This document shows, one piece after another, positions 16,573 to 24,085 of a stretch of 64,000 nt of DNA. The notes beneath the pieces were generated by a model. That model ran no database searches. It saw only the letters and a list, made by a program, of their open reading frames with translations, and was not told where the DNA came from. The stretch is from Acidaminobacter sp. JC074 (GTDB taxonomy: Bacteria; Bacillota; Clostridia; Peptostreptococcales; Acidaminobacteraceae), in the NCBI RefSeq assembly GCF_022496765.1, contig NZ_VANV01000008.1, positions 148,076 through 212,075 of the forward strand. Reading direction: 5' to 3'. The first letter of the stretch is position 1; the number at the start of each line of letters is the position of its first letter. The position numbers were made by a program, and so were the translations under genes.

Positions 16573-16913
16573 TTAATAAAGGTTTAAATCTACAATTAAT
16601 CGCCTGTATTTCTTAAAGGTCAAATCAACAAAGGCCTTATTAGTTTCACTTGACTTATAGTCTAGATATTTAAGTACACTATTGATGTTTGAATTATGTC
16701 TATAAGTAGAAAAACCACATCTAAAGCGACAATTTCTTTTGAATGAATAGCCTTATCTGTAATAGCAATCATATCTTCGTAGTCATTGCTATGTTCTACA
16801 CAGGCACAATAAGGACTACTGTTAAACGGATCAATATACTTAAATTCTCTTGATTACTTAGCCTCAAACAGATTCTTCTCTGACAGTTTAAGCATGATGA
16901 ACTTCATATGCAT
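16573..16913 (-). pseudogene. Decayed gene of unknown function
   Basis: Read on the minus strand from ATG 16913 the frame gives MHMKFIMLKLSEKNLFEAK, then an in-frame TAA. It continues as SREFKYIDPFNSSPYCACVE and on to KAIHSKEIVA. A frame change follows, after which RFRCGFSTYRHNSNINSVLK and VDLTFKKYRRLIVDLN run to a stop at 16573. One nonsense and one frameshift in about 110 codons mark it as dead. The family was not recognised. It shows that this intergenic region once held a gene facing the repeat unit. Confidence 0.6.
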
Positions 16914-16940
16914 AAAACTAAATAATTCTATACTGCACTT

Positions 16941-16970
16941 TAAGTTCATTATAAGTTCATCTCTTATGAT
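16941..16970 (+). promoter_or_regulatory. Direct-repeat operator and -10 box before the lipoprotein gene
   Basis: TAAGTTCAT occurs twice, at 16941-16949 and 16952-16960, 11 bp apart from start to start. TATGAT follows at 16965-16970. Two 9-mers at one helical turn just upstream of a -10 box is the usual form of an OmpR/PhoB-family response-regulator site in a promoter lacking a good -35. Confidence 0.55.
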
Positions 16971-17004
16971 GAATACATAAAAGGACAAGAAAGAAGGTTA
17001 TTAT

Positions 17005-18141
17005 ATGAAAAAGATATTATTAGTTTTGGTTGCAATCATTTTACTGACAGGCTGTCAGTCTCAAGCACTTGAAGAAAATATCGAAAGTCAACCTGTGATC
17101 ACAGTATTATCAAAAGAAAACAATGAATCTACTCCTGTAGAAATTGAAGATGATATGTTTACCCAAAGGGACTTACTACAGACATATGATGCGTCAGAGG
17201 CTGTCTACATAGAGCTTACAGATTCAAATGAAATAATCATTGACCAAGAAGGGACATATGTTTTTACAGGACAAAGTGAAAATACAAGTATAGTGGTTGA
17301 TGTAGAAGATGAAAAAGTACAAGTGGTATTGGATGGTGTTCAAATTATCAATGACAATCAATCTATTATAAATGTTATCTCAGCTGACAAGGTGTTTATA
17401 ACAAGTGTTAATGAGAACGTAATGATTGTAGAGGAAGCCATGGATGAAGCGGCAGATGCAGTTATATTTTCTAAAGGTGATTTAGTATTTAATGGGACTG
17501 GGTCTCTAGATATTCAAGCGCCTGAAGGAAATGGAGTTGATTCTAAGGATGACTTAAAGATCACTGGTAGTAACCTGAATATCATCTCTGAAGGCAGTGG
17601 CATTGAAGCCAATGATTCCATTCGTATAGCAGATGGTAACATCAGCATCACAAGTAACAAGGATGGTCTGCATTCTGAAAACAATAGTGATGATACACTT
17701 GGCAACATCTATATTTCAGGTGGAACTTTTATGATCTCGGCTTCAGATGATGCGATTAGAGCAAAATCATATCTTCAAATTGATGGTGGAGACATTCAAG
17801 TTGAGACAAGTAGTGAAGGGCTAGAAGCTACTCAAGTCATTATTAATGATGGTAATATTAAAATCTACTCAACAGACGATGGCATCAATGCGACACAGAA
17901 GAGTTCTCTAGATGTTATGTTCCAAGTAAATGGTGGCCAAATTGATATTGAAATGGCACTAGGTGATACGGATGGCTTTGATTCAAACGGCGATTTATAT
18001 ATCAACGGTGGCGTGATCTCTGTTAATGCTGTGTCAGCTTTTGATGCAGATGGTACAGCAGAACTAAATGGTGGTGAAGTTACTGTTAACAATGAACTTG
18101 TAACTGAGTTAAGTATGCAGCAAGGACGTAAGAAAAGGTAA
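17005..18141 (+). CDS. Carbohydrate-binding-domain (DUF4353-like) lipoprotein
   Basis: 378 aa. The signal peptide ends in lipobox LLTGC, so Cys 17 would be lipidated and the protein held on the outer face of the membrane. After an acidic linker the body (about 130-370) is made of short imperfect repeats such as GNGVDSKDDLKITGSNLNI and DDAIRAKSYLQIDGGDIQV, typical of the right-handed beta-helix of DUF4353 proteins. These are often found with CotH or VTC-domain proteins, but none is present here. Start ATG 17005 follows GAAAGAAGG. The upstream direct repeats suggest two-component control. Function unknown; surface carbohydrate or metal binding is possible. Confidence 0.75.
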   Translation: MKKILLVLVAIILLTGCQSQALEENIESQPVITVLSKENNESTPVEIEDDMFTQRDLLQTYDASEAVYIELTDSNEIIIDQEGTYVFTGQSENTSIVVDVEDEKVQVVLDGVQIINDNQSIINVISADKVFITSVNENVMIVEEAMDEAADAVIFSKGDLVFNGTGSLDIQAPEGNGVDSKDDLKITGSNLNIISEGSGIEANDSIRIADGNISITSNKDGLHSENNSDDTLGNIYISGGTFMISASDDAIRAKSYLQIDGGDIQVETSSEGLEATQVIINDGNIKIYSTDDGINATQKSSLDVMFQVNGGQIDIEMALGDTDGFDSNGDLYINGGVISVNAVSAFDADGTAELNGGEVTVNNELVTELSMQQGRKKR

Positions 18142-18301
18142 CTAAGATCAAGTGGATCTACTTAATAGTTAGGAGTTGGCTTATAATATGAGAATCTCTA
18201 TCAAAGGCTAAAAAAAATGTACAAAGCTTAAAATAGGATGTAGAAAGCATTAAGAATTACCATTTTAAAACAATTTAATAGCATATGCTGGAAATTTGAT
18301 A

Positions 18302-18428
18302 TATAATAAAACTGGTTGAGATAATGAAAAGCGAGTGATATATATGATAACCAGTTTAAAACACTACATGTATAGAATATAGAGCAGATGACCATTGCAG
18401 TGGCAATGGGTATCTGTTCTTTTTGTTT
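18302..18428 (+). ncRNA. Leader or small RNA ending in a terminator, copy A
   Basis: TATAAT at 18302-18307 is followed after about 75 nt by a strong hairpin AGAGCAGAT.CCATTGC-AGTG-GCAATGG.ATCTGTTCT (18381-18420) and a T-run. An inverted pair AAACTGGTT / AACCAGTTT lies between. The gene at 18445 starts 17 nt after the T-run. A related copy is at 23603-23722. It could be an attenuator leader or a separate small RNA. Confidence 0.5.
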
Positions 18429-18444
18429 ATAGAGAGGAGGCATT

Positions 18445-18798
18445 ATGAGCATTACTATGAAGTTAAAAGATCAGTTAAAAGTTGGACAAGTGCTTAACAA
18501 TCCTTTAAGAGGCACTTCAGAAATCATGAGCGTGGATGATACAAAAGTGGTTTATAAAAGAGGTAATTCTAATATCACTTTAAAGTTTGAAGACATTGAG
18601 GATGTCGTGATTAAGTTTTCTGGAGGTGTCTGTTCAACGTCTCAGATGAAGCTGTATAAGCCGCAGGCCTTTTCGTCTAAACATAATGGTCATTCATGTA
18701 ACTGTACTTTCTGCTTTATGGTTTTAAAAGAGATTGGTCATATAGATCAGATTCATGGTGGTGGCAGAAGAAGCAATCCTTATTATGTAATTTTATAG
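18445..18798 (+). CDS. Hypothetical cysteine-containing protein
   Basis: A 117-aa soluble protein not recognised as a family. The N-terminal half looks like a small beta barrel (KVGQVLNNPLRGTSEIMSVD, DTKVVYKRGNSNITLKFEDI). The C-terminal half has a Cys/His cluster HSCNCTFCFMVLKEIGH that might bind metal, then HGGGRRSNPYYVI. Start ATG 18445 follows GAGAGGAGG. It lies 8 bp before the next gene, so the two are an operon. The terminator-like leader just upstream may attenuate it. Confidence 0.6.
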   Translation: MSITMKLKDQLKVGQVLNNPLRGTSEIMSVDDTKVVYKRGNSNITLKFEDIEDVVIKFSGGVCSTSQMKLYKPQAFSSKHNGHSCNCTFCFMVLKEIGHIDQIHGGGRRSNPYYVIL

Positions 18799-18806
18799 GT
18801 GGATTT

Positions 18807-19484
18807 ATGAGTATTTGTGCATTTTGTAGTAAAGATGTTCCCATGACAAAAGACCATTGTCTTTTTTGTGGCAGCATGAAAAAGAGTAAGAAAAGTGAAA
18901 GAAGTCATCCGCATATTGATGACTATATAGACCAAGTAAAAGCTGAAGGCCTTTTGAATGTGAATCCTTCTGATTACAAATTAGATATTGATGACTGGGT
19001 GATGCCTTCGTATCTAGAAGTAGGTAATAAGGTTGAAGTCAAAACATCTTTGTATGCAGTGATTGGAAATATGATACCTCTTTTGATTGGTTATCTACTT
19101 CTAAGTATAGGCTTTCTGTATGTAGACATGAAGGGGATGACAGGGACAGTAACACTTGCTGTCATCATCATCTTTATCAAACATTTAAATCATAACACAG
19201 TGGCTTTGAAATTTGATAATCCGCTGCATAAGCCTGGCCATGAAATTAGATATAATCTTGACAACACAAACGGTGGCAGAGGGCGCGAGGCCTTCATCCT
19301 AGATAAAGAGGATGTAAGGACAATTATCTTAAAGTATGACAAAAGTGGATTAATTGGCATCAACTTCGGTTCATCAGATCTTGATGTAGACGTAAGTGAC
19401 TTCAAGAAAAAAGAACTGCTTGAACAGTTTATGATTTTTTATGCATCAAAGTATGATAAAGAGCTTATTGTTCAAGGTTGTTAA
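18807..19484 (+). CDS. Zinc-ribbon membrane protein of unknown function
   Basis: 225 aa. It begins with a CxxC...CxxC zinc ribbon (CAFCSKDVPMTKDHCLFCG, residues 4-21). A hydrophobic hairpin of two helices spans about 85-125 (VIGNMIPLLIGYLLLSIGFL, then GTVTLAVIIIFI). The C-terminal 90 residues are a soluble domain (KFDNPLHKPGHEIRYNL ... GLIGINFGSSDLDVDVSDF). It is translated together with the 117-aa protein upstream. No function recognised. Confidence 0.6.
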   Translation: MSICAFCSKDVPMTKDHCLFCGSMKKSKKSERSHPHIDDYIDQVKAEGLLNVNPSDYKLDIDDWVMPSYLEVGNKVEVKTSLYAVIGNMIPLLIGYLLLSIGFLYVDMKGMTGTVTLAVIIIFIKHLNHNTVALKFDNPLHKPGHEIRYNLDNTNGGRGREAFILDKEDVRTIILKYDKSGLIGINFGSSDLDVDVSDFKKKELLEQFMIFYASKYDKELIVQGC

Positions 19485-19528
19485 TCATAAAGATATCTTT
19501 GTTTAAATTATAGAGTAGGAGGTTTCAA

Positions 19529-19999
19529 ATGAAAATGAAAAAAAGATTACTCATGTTAGTTGTGGGCGCTATGATGATGCTTTATTCACTTTTCTTTATT
19601 ATAAACACTTCTGTTGTATGGGAAGAAGGATGGACTCATCTAACCTATGAAACGACTGAGTCTGTAGACCAAAATGACTTGATGGACTACTTGAGTGTCA
19701 AGTCAGGCTTTGCTCCATCTGAGATAGAGATTATATTTGACAAATACGGTATTGTTATAAGAATGCCATACATGAGCCAAGAAAAAGCTGTCTCTTTAAG
19801 TGATGGATGTCTAGAAAGATTTCCTATCTTGAAAGAAGGTACTTCATCTACTACGACCAGTGAAGGTGTAAAAAAGGAAGGCTCTTCTTATATGATTTAC
19901 ACTATAGGTCAATACATCATCTTTATTACTGGTTTCATTCTTCTTATAGCCTATATGTATTTAAATCATAAGGATGGGAAGAAATACAATATACGATAA
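19529..19999 (+). CDS. Membrane protein A of a mirrored cluster
   Basis: 156 aa with one membrane helix at each end (about 7-27 and 124-145) and a 95-residue loop expected outside the cell. The loop includes a VDQNDLMDYLSVKSGF-like helix and a strand pair around IVIRMPYM. The gene at 22186 encodes a paralogue with the same plan (VDKEEIMNHILSITDF, TIEMPHM). Ribosome binding site AGGAGG. Function unknown. Confidence 0.65.
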   Translation: MKMKKRLLMLVVGAMMMLYSLFFIINTSVVWEEGWTHLTYETTESVDQNDLMDYLSVKSGFAPSEIEIIFDKYGIVIRMPYMSQEKAVSLSDGCLERFPILKEGTSSTTTSEGVKKEGSSYMIYTIGQYIIFITGFILLIAYMYLNHKDGKKYNIR

Positions 20000-20095
20000 C
20001 ATTTTATGACAAGTTAAGTTCTAAGGCTTTTTCAGTTTACGTAATGGTATGATAGCGTAAGTGAATGATGAGGTTTAAATAAAGGAGAAATACAA

Positions 20096-20683
20096 GTGAC
20101 TAATATCTATAAAAAGCTTTTTATTGGCTATTTATTTGTTGTACTAGATTTTCCATTGGTTAGAAAAGATATTATACCAGATCCTATTGGTTTCATTTTG
20201 ATACTAATAGCCCTTGTTGCTCTATATAAGAAAGAAAAATCCACACAGGAAAAGATTGGTTTGATATTATGTGTTTGGATGATAATTTCAACAACCTTAC
20301 TTTACTTTGTAGATATGACAATAATGCTAAATGATATCTCTGTATTCAGGTACATGTTTATGAATCTTAACATGACTTTCAGTGTGAGTTTATGTGTCAT
20401 TGTTTACAATGTGACTATAAGAGAATATAAGCACAGGGCCAATCAAGTTCTTACAGATAAGCTGATAAAAGAACGCAATCAATATGCTGTCATAAATACA
20501 GTGAACATCTTAGCCATGATAGCTGTAATGATCGTACCATATAGTTGGCGTATAAATATAATTGCAGTGACTTCCTTATTATTTTTCATTTTAAATGTAC
20601 GTTTTCTTTTCATGCTGTATAGTGTGAAAAAGCAATACCTTGTATGGAAAGAATCAAGGTCACGTATAGATTACGAGCTATAA
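20096..20683 (+). CDS. Multi-span membrane protein B of a mirrored cluster
   Basis: 195 aa from GTG 20096 behind AAAGGAG. About six hydrophobic segments. The N-terminal motif IYKKLFIGYLFVVLDFPL followed by PDPIGFILILIAL is shared with the paralogue at 21589 (IYKKIFTGFLLVLFDI, PDPLGFFFILTGL). A polar motif with HRANQVLTDKLIKERNQYAVIN is also shared. Family unknown. Confidence 0.65.
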   Translation: MTNIYKKLFIGYLFVVLDFPLVRKDIIPDPIGFILILIALVALYKKEKSTQEKIGLILCVWMIISTTLLYFVDMTIMLNDISVFRYMFMNLNMTFSVSLCVIVYNVTIREYKHRANQVLTDKLIKERNQYAVINTVNILAMIAVMIVPYSWRINIIAVTSLLFFILNVRFLFMLYSVKKQYLVWKESRSRIDYEL

Positions 20684-20711
20684 ATAGAACTTTAGAAGTA
20701 GGAGTGAATGA

Positions 20712-21596
20712 ATGACTAAAAACACAAAGAAAATACTAGGTTTTATACTGGTCTTGATTCTAATATCGGTAGGCCTTAACCTGGTATACGCTATGAATAT
20801 GAGAATTGATGAACCGATTTATATAAGAAGATATGAAAAGATAAGTGTTCATGAAAACTCATATCCGGAATTTCAGGTTCAATACGTCAAAGACAAGTAT
20901 GATGAAAGAAAACTAATAGCTATTAAGTTTGATGGACTAGATCAAACCTATGATGTTAAACCTCGAGATGATATGTGGTCTTTCTTTCAAAACAACAACA
21001 CTGTTGTAAGAGGACAAGGACGTTTTTATACATATTGTGACATGTATATAAGATTTGAGTTTGATAAAACTTTTGCAGATAAGCTTCATGAAGAGGGGGA
21101 CATCATACTGACAAATGCAACCTTGTACTTTGATGATGAATCCACATTAGATGTCGCCATTGGTGAAGTGACACTAGGTAAATATGAAGAAAAAACAATG
21201 AGTTATGATGGTGCAAGTAGTGGCGACTATAGCTTTTCAGGTGATTTAGAAACAAAAGGTACTGTTTATATAACAGGTTTTGATCTAACCACATATGAAC
21301 CACATAAGGACCATGTCAGGCTTTCTATTAAAGTAGATGGTAATAGAGTTTATAGCTACGAAGATATAGTAAATATGAAAGAACCCATTCAAGTAGGTAG
21401 AGGTCTAGAAGTTAACTATGATGCTATTAGAGACGATATCAACCAGCAATGGCGTTTTAGCGACATGTGTCCAGTGATTTATTATGAACAAGACCAAGAA
21501 GAAGCTTTTAAAGTATATTATCATTTTACGACTGGTGTATTACCAGACGAATCTGTAGAAGCTTTTGTAAAGATGTGGAGGGAAGCGAATGACTAG
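20712..21596 (+). CDS. Anchored extracellular protein C of a mirrored cluster
   Basis: 294 aa with one N-terminal membrane anchor (about 8-27) and a large hydrophilic beta-rich outer domain; no lipobox. It lies centrally between two pairs of paralogues and overlaps the start of protein B' by 8 nt, so it is made together with it. It may be the ligand-binding or effector subunit served by A/B proteins. No family recognised. Confidence 0.6.
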   Translation: MTKNTKKILGFILVLILISVGLNLVYAMNMRIDEPIYIRRYEKISVHENSYPEFQVQYVKDKYDERKLIAIKFDGLDQTYDVKPRDDMWSFFQNNNTVVRGQGRFYTYCDMYIRFEFDKTFADKLHEEGDIILTNATLYFDDESTLDVAIGEVTLGKYEEKTMSYDGASSGDYSFSGDLETKGTVYITGFDLTTYEPHKDHVRLSIKVDGNRVYSYEDIVNMKEPIQVGRGLEVNYDAIRDDINQQWRFSDMCPVIYYEQDQEEAFKVYYHFTTGVLPDESVEAFVKMWREAND

Positions 21597-22176
21597 TATT
21601 TATAAAAAGATCTTTACAGGTTTTTTATTAGTTTTATTTGATATTAACCTAGGTGTCATAGACATACTGCCAGATCCTCTAGGTTTCTTTTTCATTCTAA
21701 CAGGCTTGATGATGTTTAATAAAAAAGAAAAGTCTCTGGACCTTCAATTAGGTTCAGTAATCAGTGGATTGATGATGGTCTATACTACTTATCTATACTT
21801 TTCAAATAATCCAATTAACTCTGCTAGTTTAAGCATGTTTGGATATGTTTCTATGATAGTAACCATGATCTTAAGTGCTGGTCTAAGTCTTATTATCTAC
21901 AACGCATCTATAAGAGCTTATAGACATAGGGCTGATAAGGTCATCATAGAAAAGCTTGTACAAGAAACCAATCAATATGCCATTATTAATGCTTTATCTA
22001 TACTTGCACTTTCGACTGTTATGATAGTACCTGTTAGTATGGTATCAGGCATAACGGTTATAGTAGCCATTGTTGTCTTTGTGCTACAGATCCGTTTTAT
22101 GTTTACCCTAAACAGAATCAAGAACCAGTGGATCCTATGGGAAGAATCTACTAGGACAATAGATATAGAGGTATAG
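21589..22176 (+). CDS. Multi-span membrane protein B', paralogue of B
   Basis: 195 aa, the same length and order of motifs as the protein encoded at 20096: IYKKIFTGF, ILPDPLGFFFILTG, KEKSLDLQLG, YNASIRAYRHRADKVI, NQYAIINALSILA and a C-terminal WILWEESTRTIDIEV matching YLVWKESRSRIDYEL. It overlaps gene C. Clear duplication; function unknown. Confidence 0.65.
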   Translation: MTSIYKKIFTGFLLVLFDINLGVIDILPDPLGFFFILTGLMMFNKKEKSLDLQLGSVISGLMMVYTTYLYFSNNPINSASLSMFGYVSMIVTMILSAGLSLIIYNASIRAYRHRADKVIIEKLVQETNQYAIINALSILALSTVMIVPVSMVSGITVIVAIVVFVLQIRFMFTLNRIKNQWILWEESTRTIDIEV

Positions 22177-22185
22177 AAGGACCAT

Positions 22186-22668
22186 ATGGATGTCAAAATG
22201 AAATCACATAAACTCTTATTATTAACAATCGGGGCTGTATTTGTTTTCTACTCTTTATATATGCTTGGCTTTGCTATACCGGAAGATCAAAGCGGATCTC
22301 TTATAGAGTATAAGATGATATCAATAGTCGATAAAGAAGAGATCATGAATCATATACTTTCTATAACAGACTTTAAAGAGAAAGATATTCAGATAAGCTA
22401 TGACACTAGTAACTATCACATGACCATTGAGATGCCACATATGGAAATAGAAAAACTTGATTATATCACAAACCACTTAAACCAAACATTTGATGAAAGT
22501 CTATTAGAACGCGGTAATCTCACCATTGGCGCAACGACTCAGAATAAGTCATACAAGAACTTTGTATTTGGACACTACCTCATTTTCATAATAGGAGCAG
22601 TATTAATAGCTAGTTTTATTGTTCTTAGAGTTAGAGAAAAGAAGATTTCTAGAGGAAACTTGGAATAG
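22186..22668 (+). CDS. Membrane protein A', paralogue of A
   Basis: 160 aa with the same two-helix plan as the protein at 19529: a first helix LLLLTIGAVFVFYSLYML, a central outer loop with VDKEEIMNHILSITDFKEKDI, and a final helix HYLIFIIGAVLIASFIVL. It ends the five-gene mirrored cluster. Ribosome binding site GAAGGA overlaps the end of B'. Confidence 0.65.
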   Translation: MDVKMKSHKLLLLTIGAVFVFYSLYMLGFAIPEDQSGSLIEYKMISIVDKEEIMNHILSITDFKEKDIQISYDTSNYHMTIEMPHMEIEKLDYITNHLNQTFDESLLERGNLTIGATTQNKSYKNFVFGHYLIFIIGAVLIASFIVLRVREKKISRGNLE

Positions 22669-22986
22669 AATAATAGATAAAAAAGATCATTTGTCTTGAA
22701 CATATATAATGATGGGAGATTAAATGATCGAGCAAAGGCATTAATGGCAATATTAAAAGCGTATTTTGATTGATATTATTTTGAGAAGTTGGATAGAGAT
22801 GAATTTTTCATGATGAAGTAGGGTTCAAACATTGGAAAAACAGATGATTTCTGAAGACATACTAATAGACTAGAGGTTATGGATTGAGTAGGAGATTTCA
22901 AGCGCATCGACTTACAAGTTGGTTCAGAAAGATAATACAGTTCAGTTATGAAGTATATCTGTGTTGTGTTTACAAAATGGAATAAT
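22669..22986. other. Intergenic region with no recognised gene
   Basis: About 320 bp with stops in all frames and no clear RNA element. It ends at the promoter of repeat unit copy 3. Confidence 0.55.
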
Positions 22987-23015
22987 TTGACAATTTGTGG
23001 TAGATGACGTATTAT
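22987..23015 (+). promoter_or_regulatory. Promoter of repeat unit copy 3
   Basis: A perfect -35 TTGACA and TATTAT are separated by 17 bp. GTGCTATAGCAAATGGTGTT follows, as in copy 2. Confidence 0.8.
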
Positions 23016-23071
23016 GTAGATGTGCTATAGCAAATGGTGTTCATCTTGCTGGTGTTCTTAATGGATATAAG

Positions 23072-23126
23072 TCATGTTAGGTCGACTGGGAGCTTAAATA
23101 GTTAAGTTCTCTAAGACCTAAACATG
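23072..23126 (+). ncRNA. Structured leader RNA of repeated unit, copy 3
   Basis: Closing stem CATGTTAGGTC / GACCTAAACATG, here with a full Watson-Crick pair where copies 1 and 2 have T-G. The inner hairpin CTTAA-ATAG-TTAAG is unchanged. Confidence 0.7.
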
Positions 23127-23146
23127 GTGAATTGAAAGGAAGGCAC

Positions 23147-23398
23147 ATGAATGGGAGAAAACATGCTAGAATCAGTCTTGAAATGATAGTAATGCTCTGT
23201 ATTTTTGCTTTGTTGTTGATTGTTTTATCAATGCTAAAAGCGTACTTAATAGCAGTATTACTTATTATTGGAGCTATGATTGTTATTTTAGCAAAACTTG
23301 GCTTTGAATCTAAAGTTAAGTTTGATGGTGATTCTGTTGAAGTAGAGACCTACAAAAACGGAAAAAACTCATCCAACCCTGACAAGAAAGATGAGTAA
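23147..23398 (+). CDS. Small two-helix membrane protein, repeat-unit family, copy 3
   Basis: 83 aa from ATG 23147. Membrane segments: VMLCIFALLLIVLSML and LIAVLLIIGAMIVILAKL. The tail GDSVEVETYKNGKNSSNP ends in KKDE. Ribosome binding site AAAGGAAGG. Closest to copies 1 and 2. It has its own promoter, leader and terminator. Confidence 0.75.
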   Translation: MNGRKHARISLEMIVMLCIFALLLIVLSMLKAYLIAVLLIIGAMIVILAKLGFESKVKFDGDSVEVETYKNGKNSSNPDKKDE

Positions 23399-23406
23399 GC
23401 ACCAAA

Positions 23407-23445
23407 CAAGAGAAGTCGTTTATAACGGCTTTTCTTGTTTTCATT
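23407..23445 (+). terminator. Rho-independent terminator, unit copy 3
   Basis: Stem CAAGAGAAGTCGTT / AACGGCTTTTCTTG. The loop has changed from TTAAT to TAT, but pairing is kept. Confidence 0.85.
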
Positions 23446-23602
23446 ATATAATAGATTGCTTGAAATTTCAATGATGATTTAGATTCTGTAGTTCACCTTA
23501 TTTATAGATTATTATCAGATTAAGAGCTGCCTGATGTTAGTAGAATTTTAAGAACCAGTACCATTATCATCCAATTTTATAGCATATTATGGAATAATAA
23601 GA

Positions 23603-23722
23603 TATAATATAGTTGGTTGATATATTAATAAGTGAGAGAATATGGATATGATATTAAACGCAGATTATGTTAAATAATTGAGCAGAGAACCGTTGCCAGT
23701 GCAATGGGTATCTGTTCTTTTT
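23603..23722 (+). ncRNA. Leader or small RNA ending in a terminator, copy B
   Basis: TATAAT at 23603-23608 and a terminator hairpin GAGCAGA.CCGTTGC-CAGT-GCAATGG.TCTGTTC (23680-23717) with T-run match those at 18302-18428. The flanking 5' text (TAGCATAT..., GGTTGA) is also shared. The next gene starts about 40 nt later. Confidence 0.5.
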
Positions 23723-23763
23723 GCTTAGAGTGGAAGCTAACAATCAAAAGGGGAGGTTTTGGT

Positions 23764-24048
23764 ATGAGGTTTAAATATTCATTTAGGATTTATCTTAAAG
23801 AAAAAGCTGGTTTTGTTGAAAACTATATTCTACTTGTGGGTCATATAATATATGCAATATATATAATCTCTCTTTTTAATGATAAAGTTTTCTATTATAA
23901 GACACCGACTCCCTTGCTCGTGTTGATTATAGCCATAGGCATATTATATATTAGGCTTGATTACCTTATTCTTAAAAGATTTTACAAACAGAGAAAAGAG
24001 AAGAAGTTAAAAGCTGAAGAAGAAGAGACAGTTATTGGGCGTAAGTAA
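23764..24048 (+). CDS. Small membrane protein of unknown function
   Basis: 94 aa from ATG 23764 behind GGGGAGG. Two hydrophobic helices (about 19-38 and 46-66) and a charged C-terminus (RKEKKLKAEEEET). The upstream in-frame start at 23704 lies inside the terminator hairpin and is not credible. It lies 37 bp before the helicase gene, so it may be co-transcribed with it. Confidence 0.55.
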   Translation: MRFKYSFRIYLKEKAGFVENYILLVGHIIYAIYIISLFNDKVFYYKTPTPLLVLIIAIGILYIRLDYLILKRFYKQRKEKKLKAEEEETVIGRK

Positions 24049-24085
24049 TAATGTTCAAATGGAATGGATTACTAATAGGTGATAT

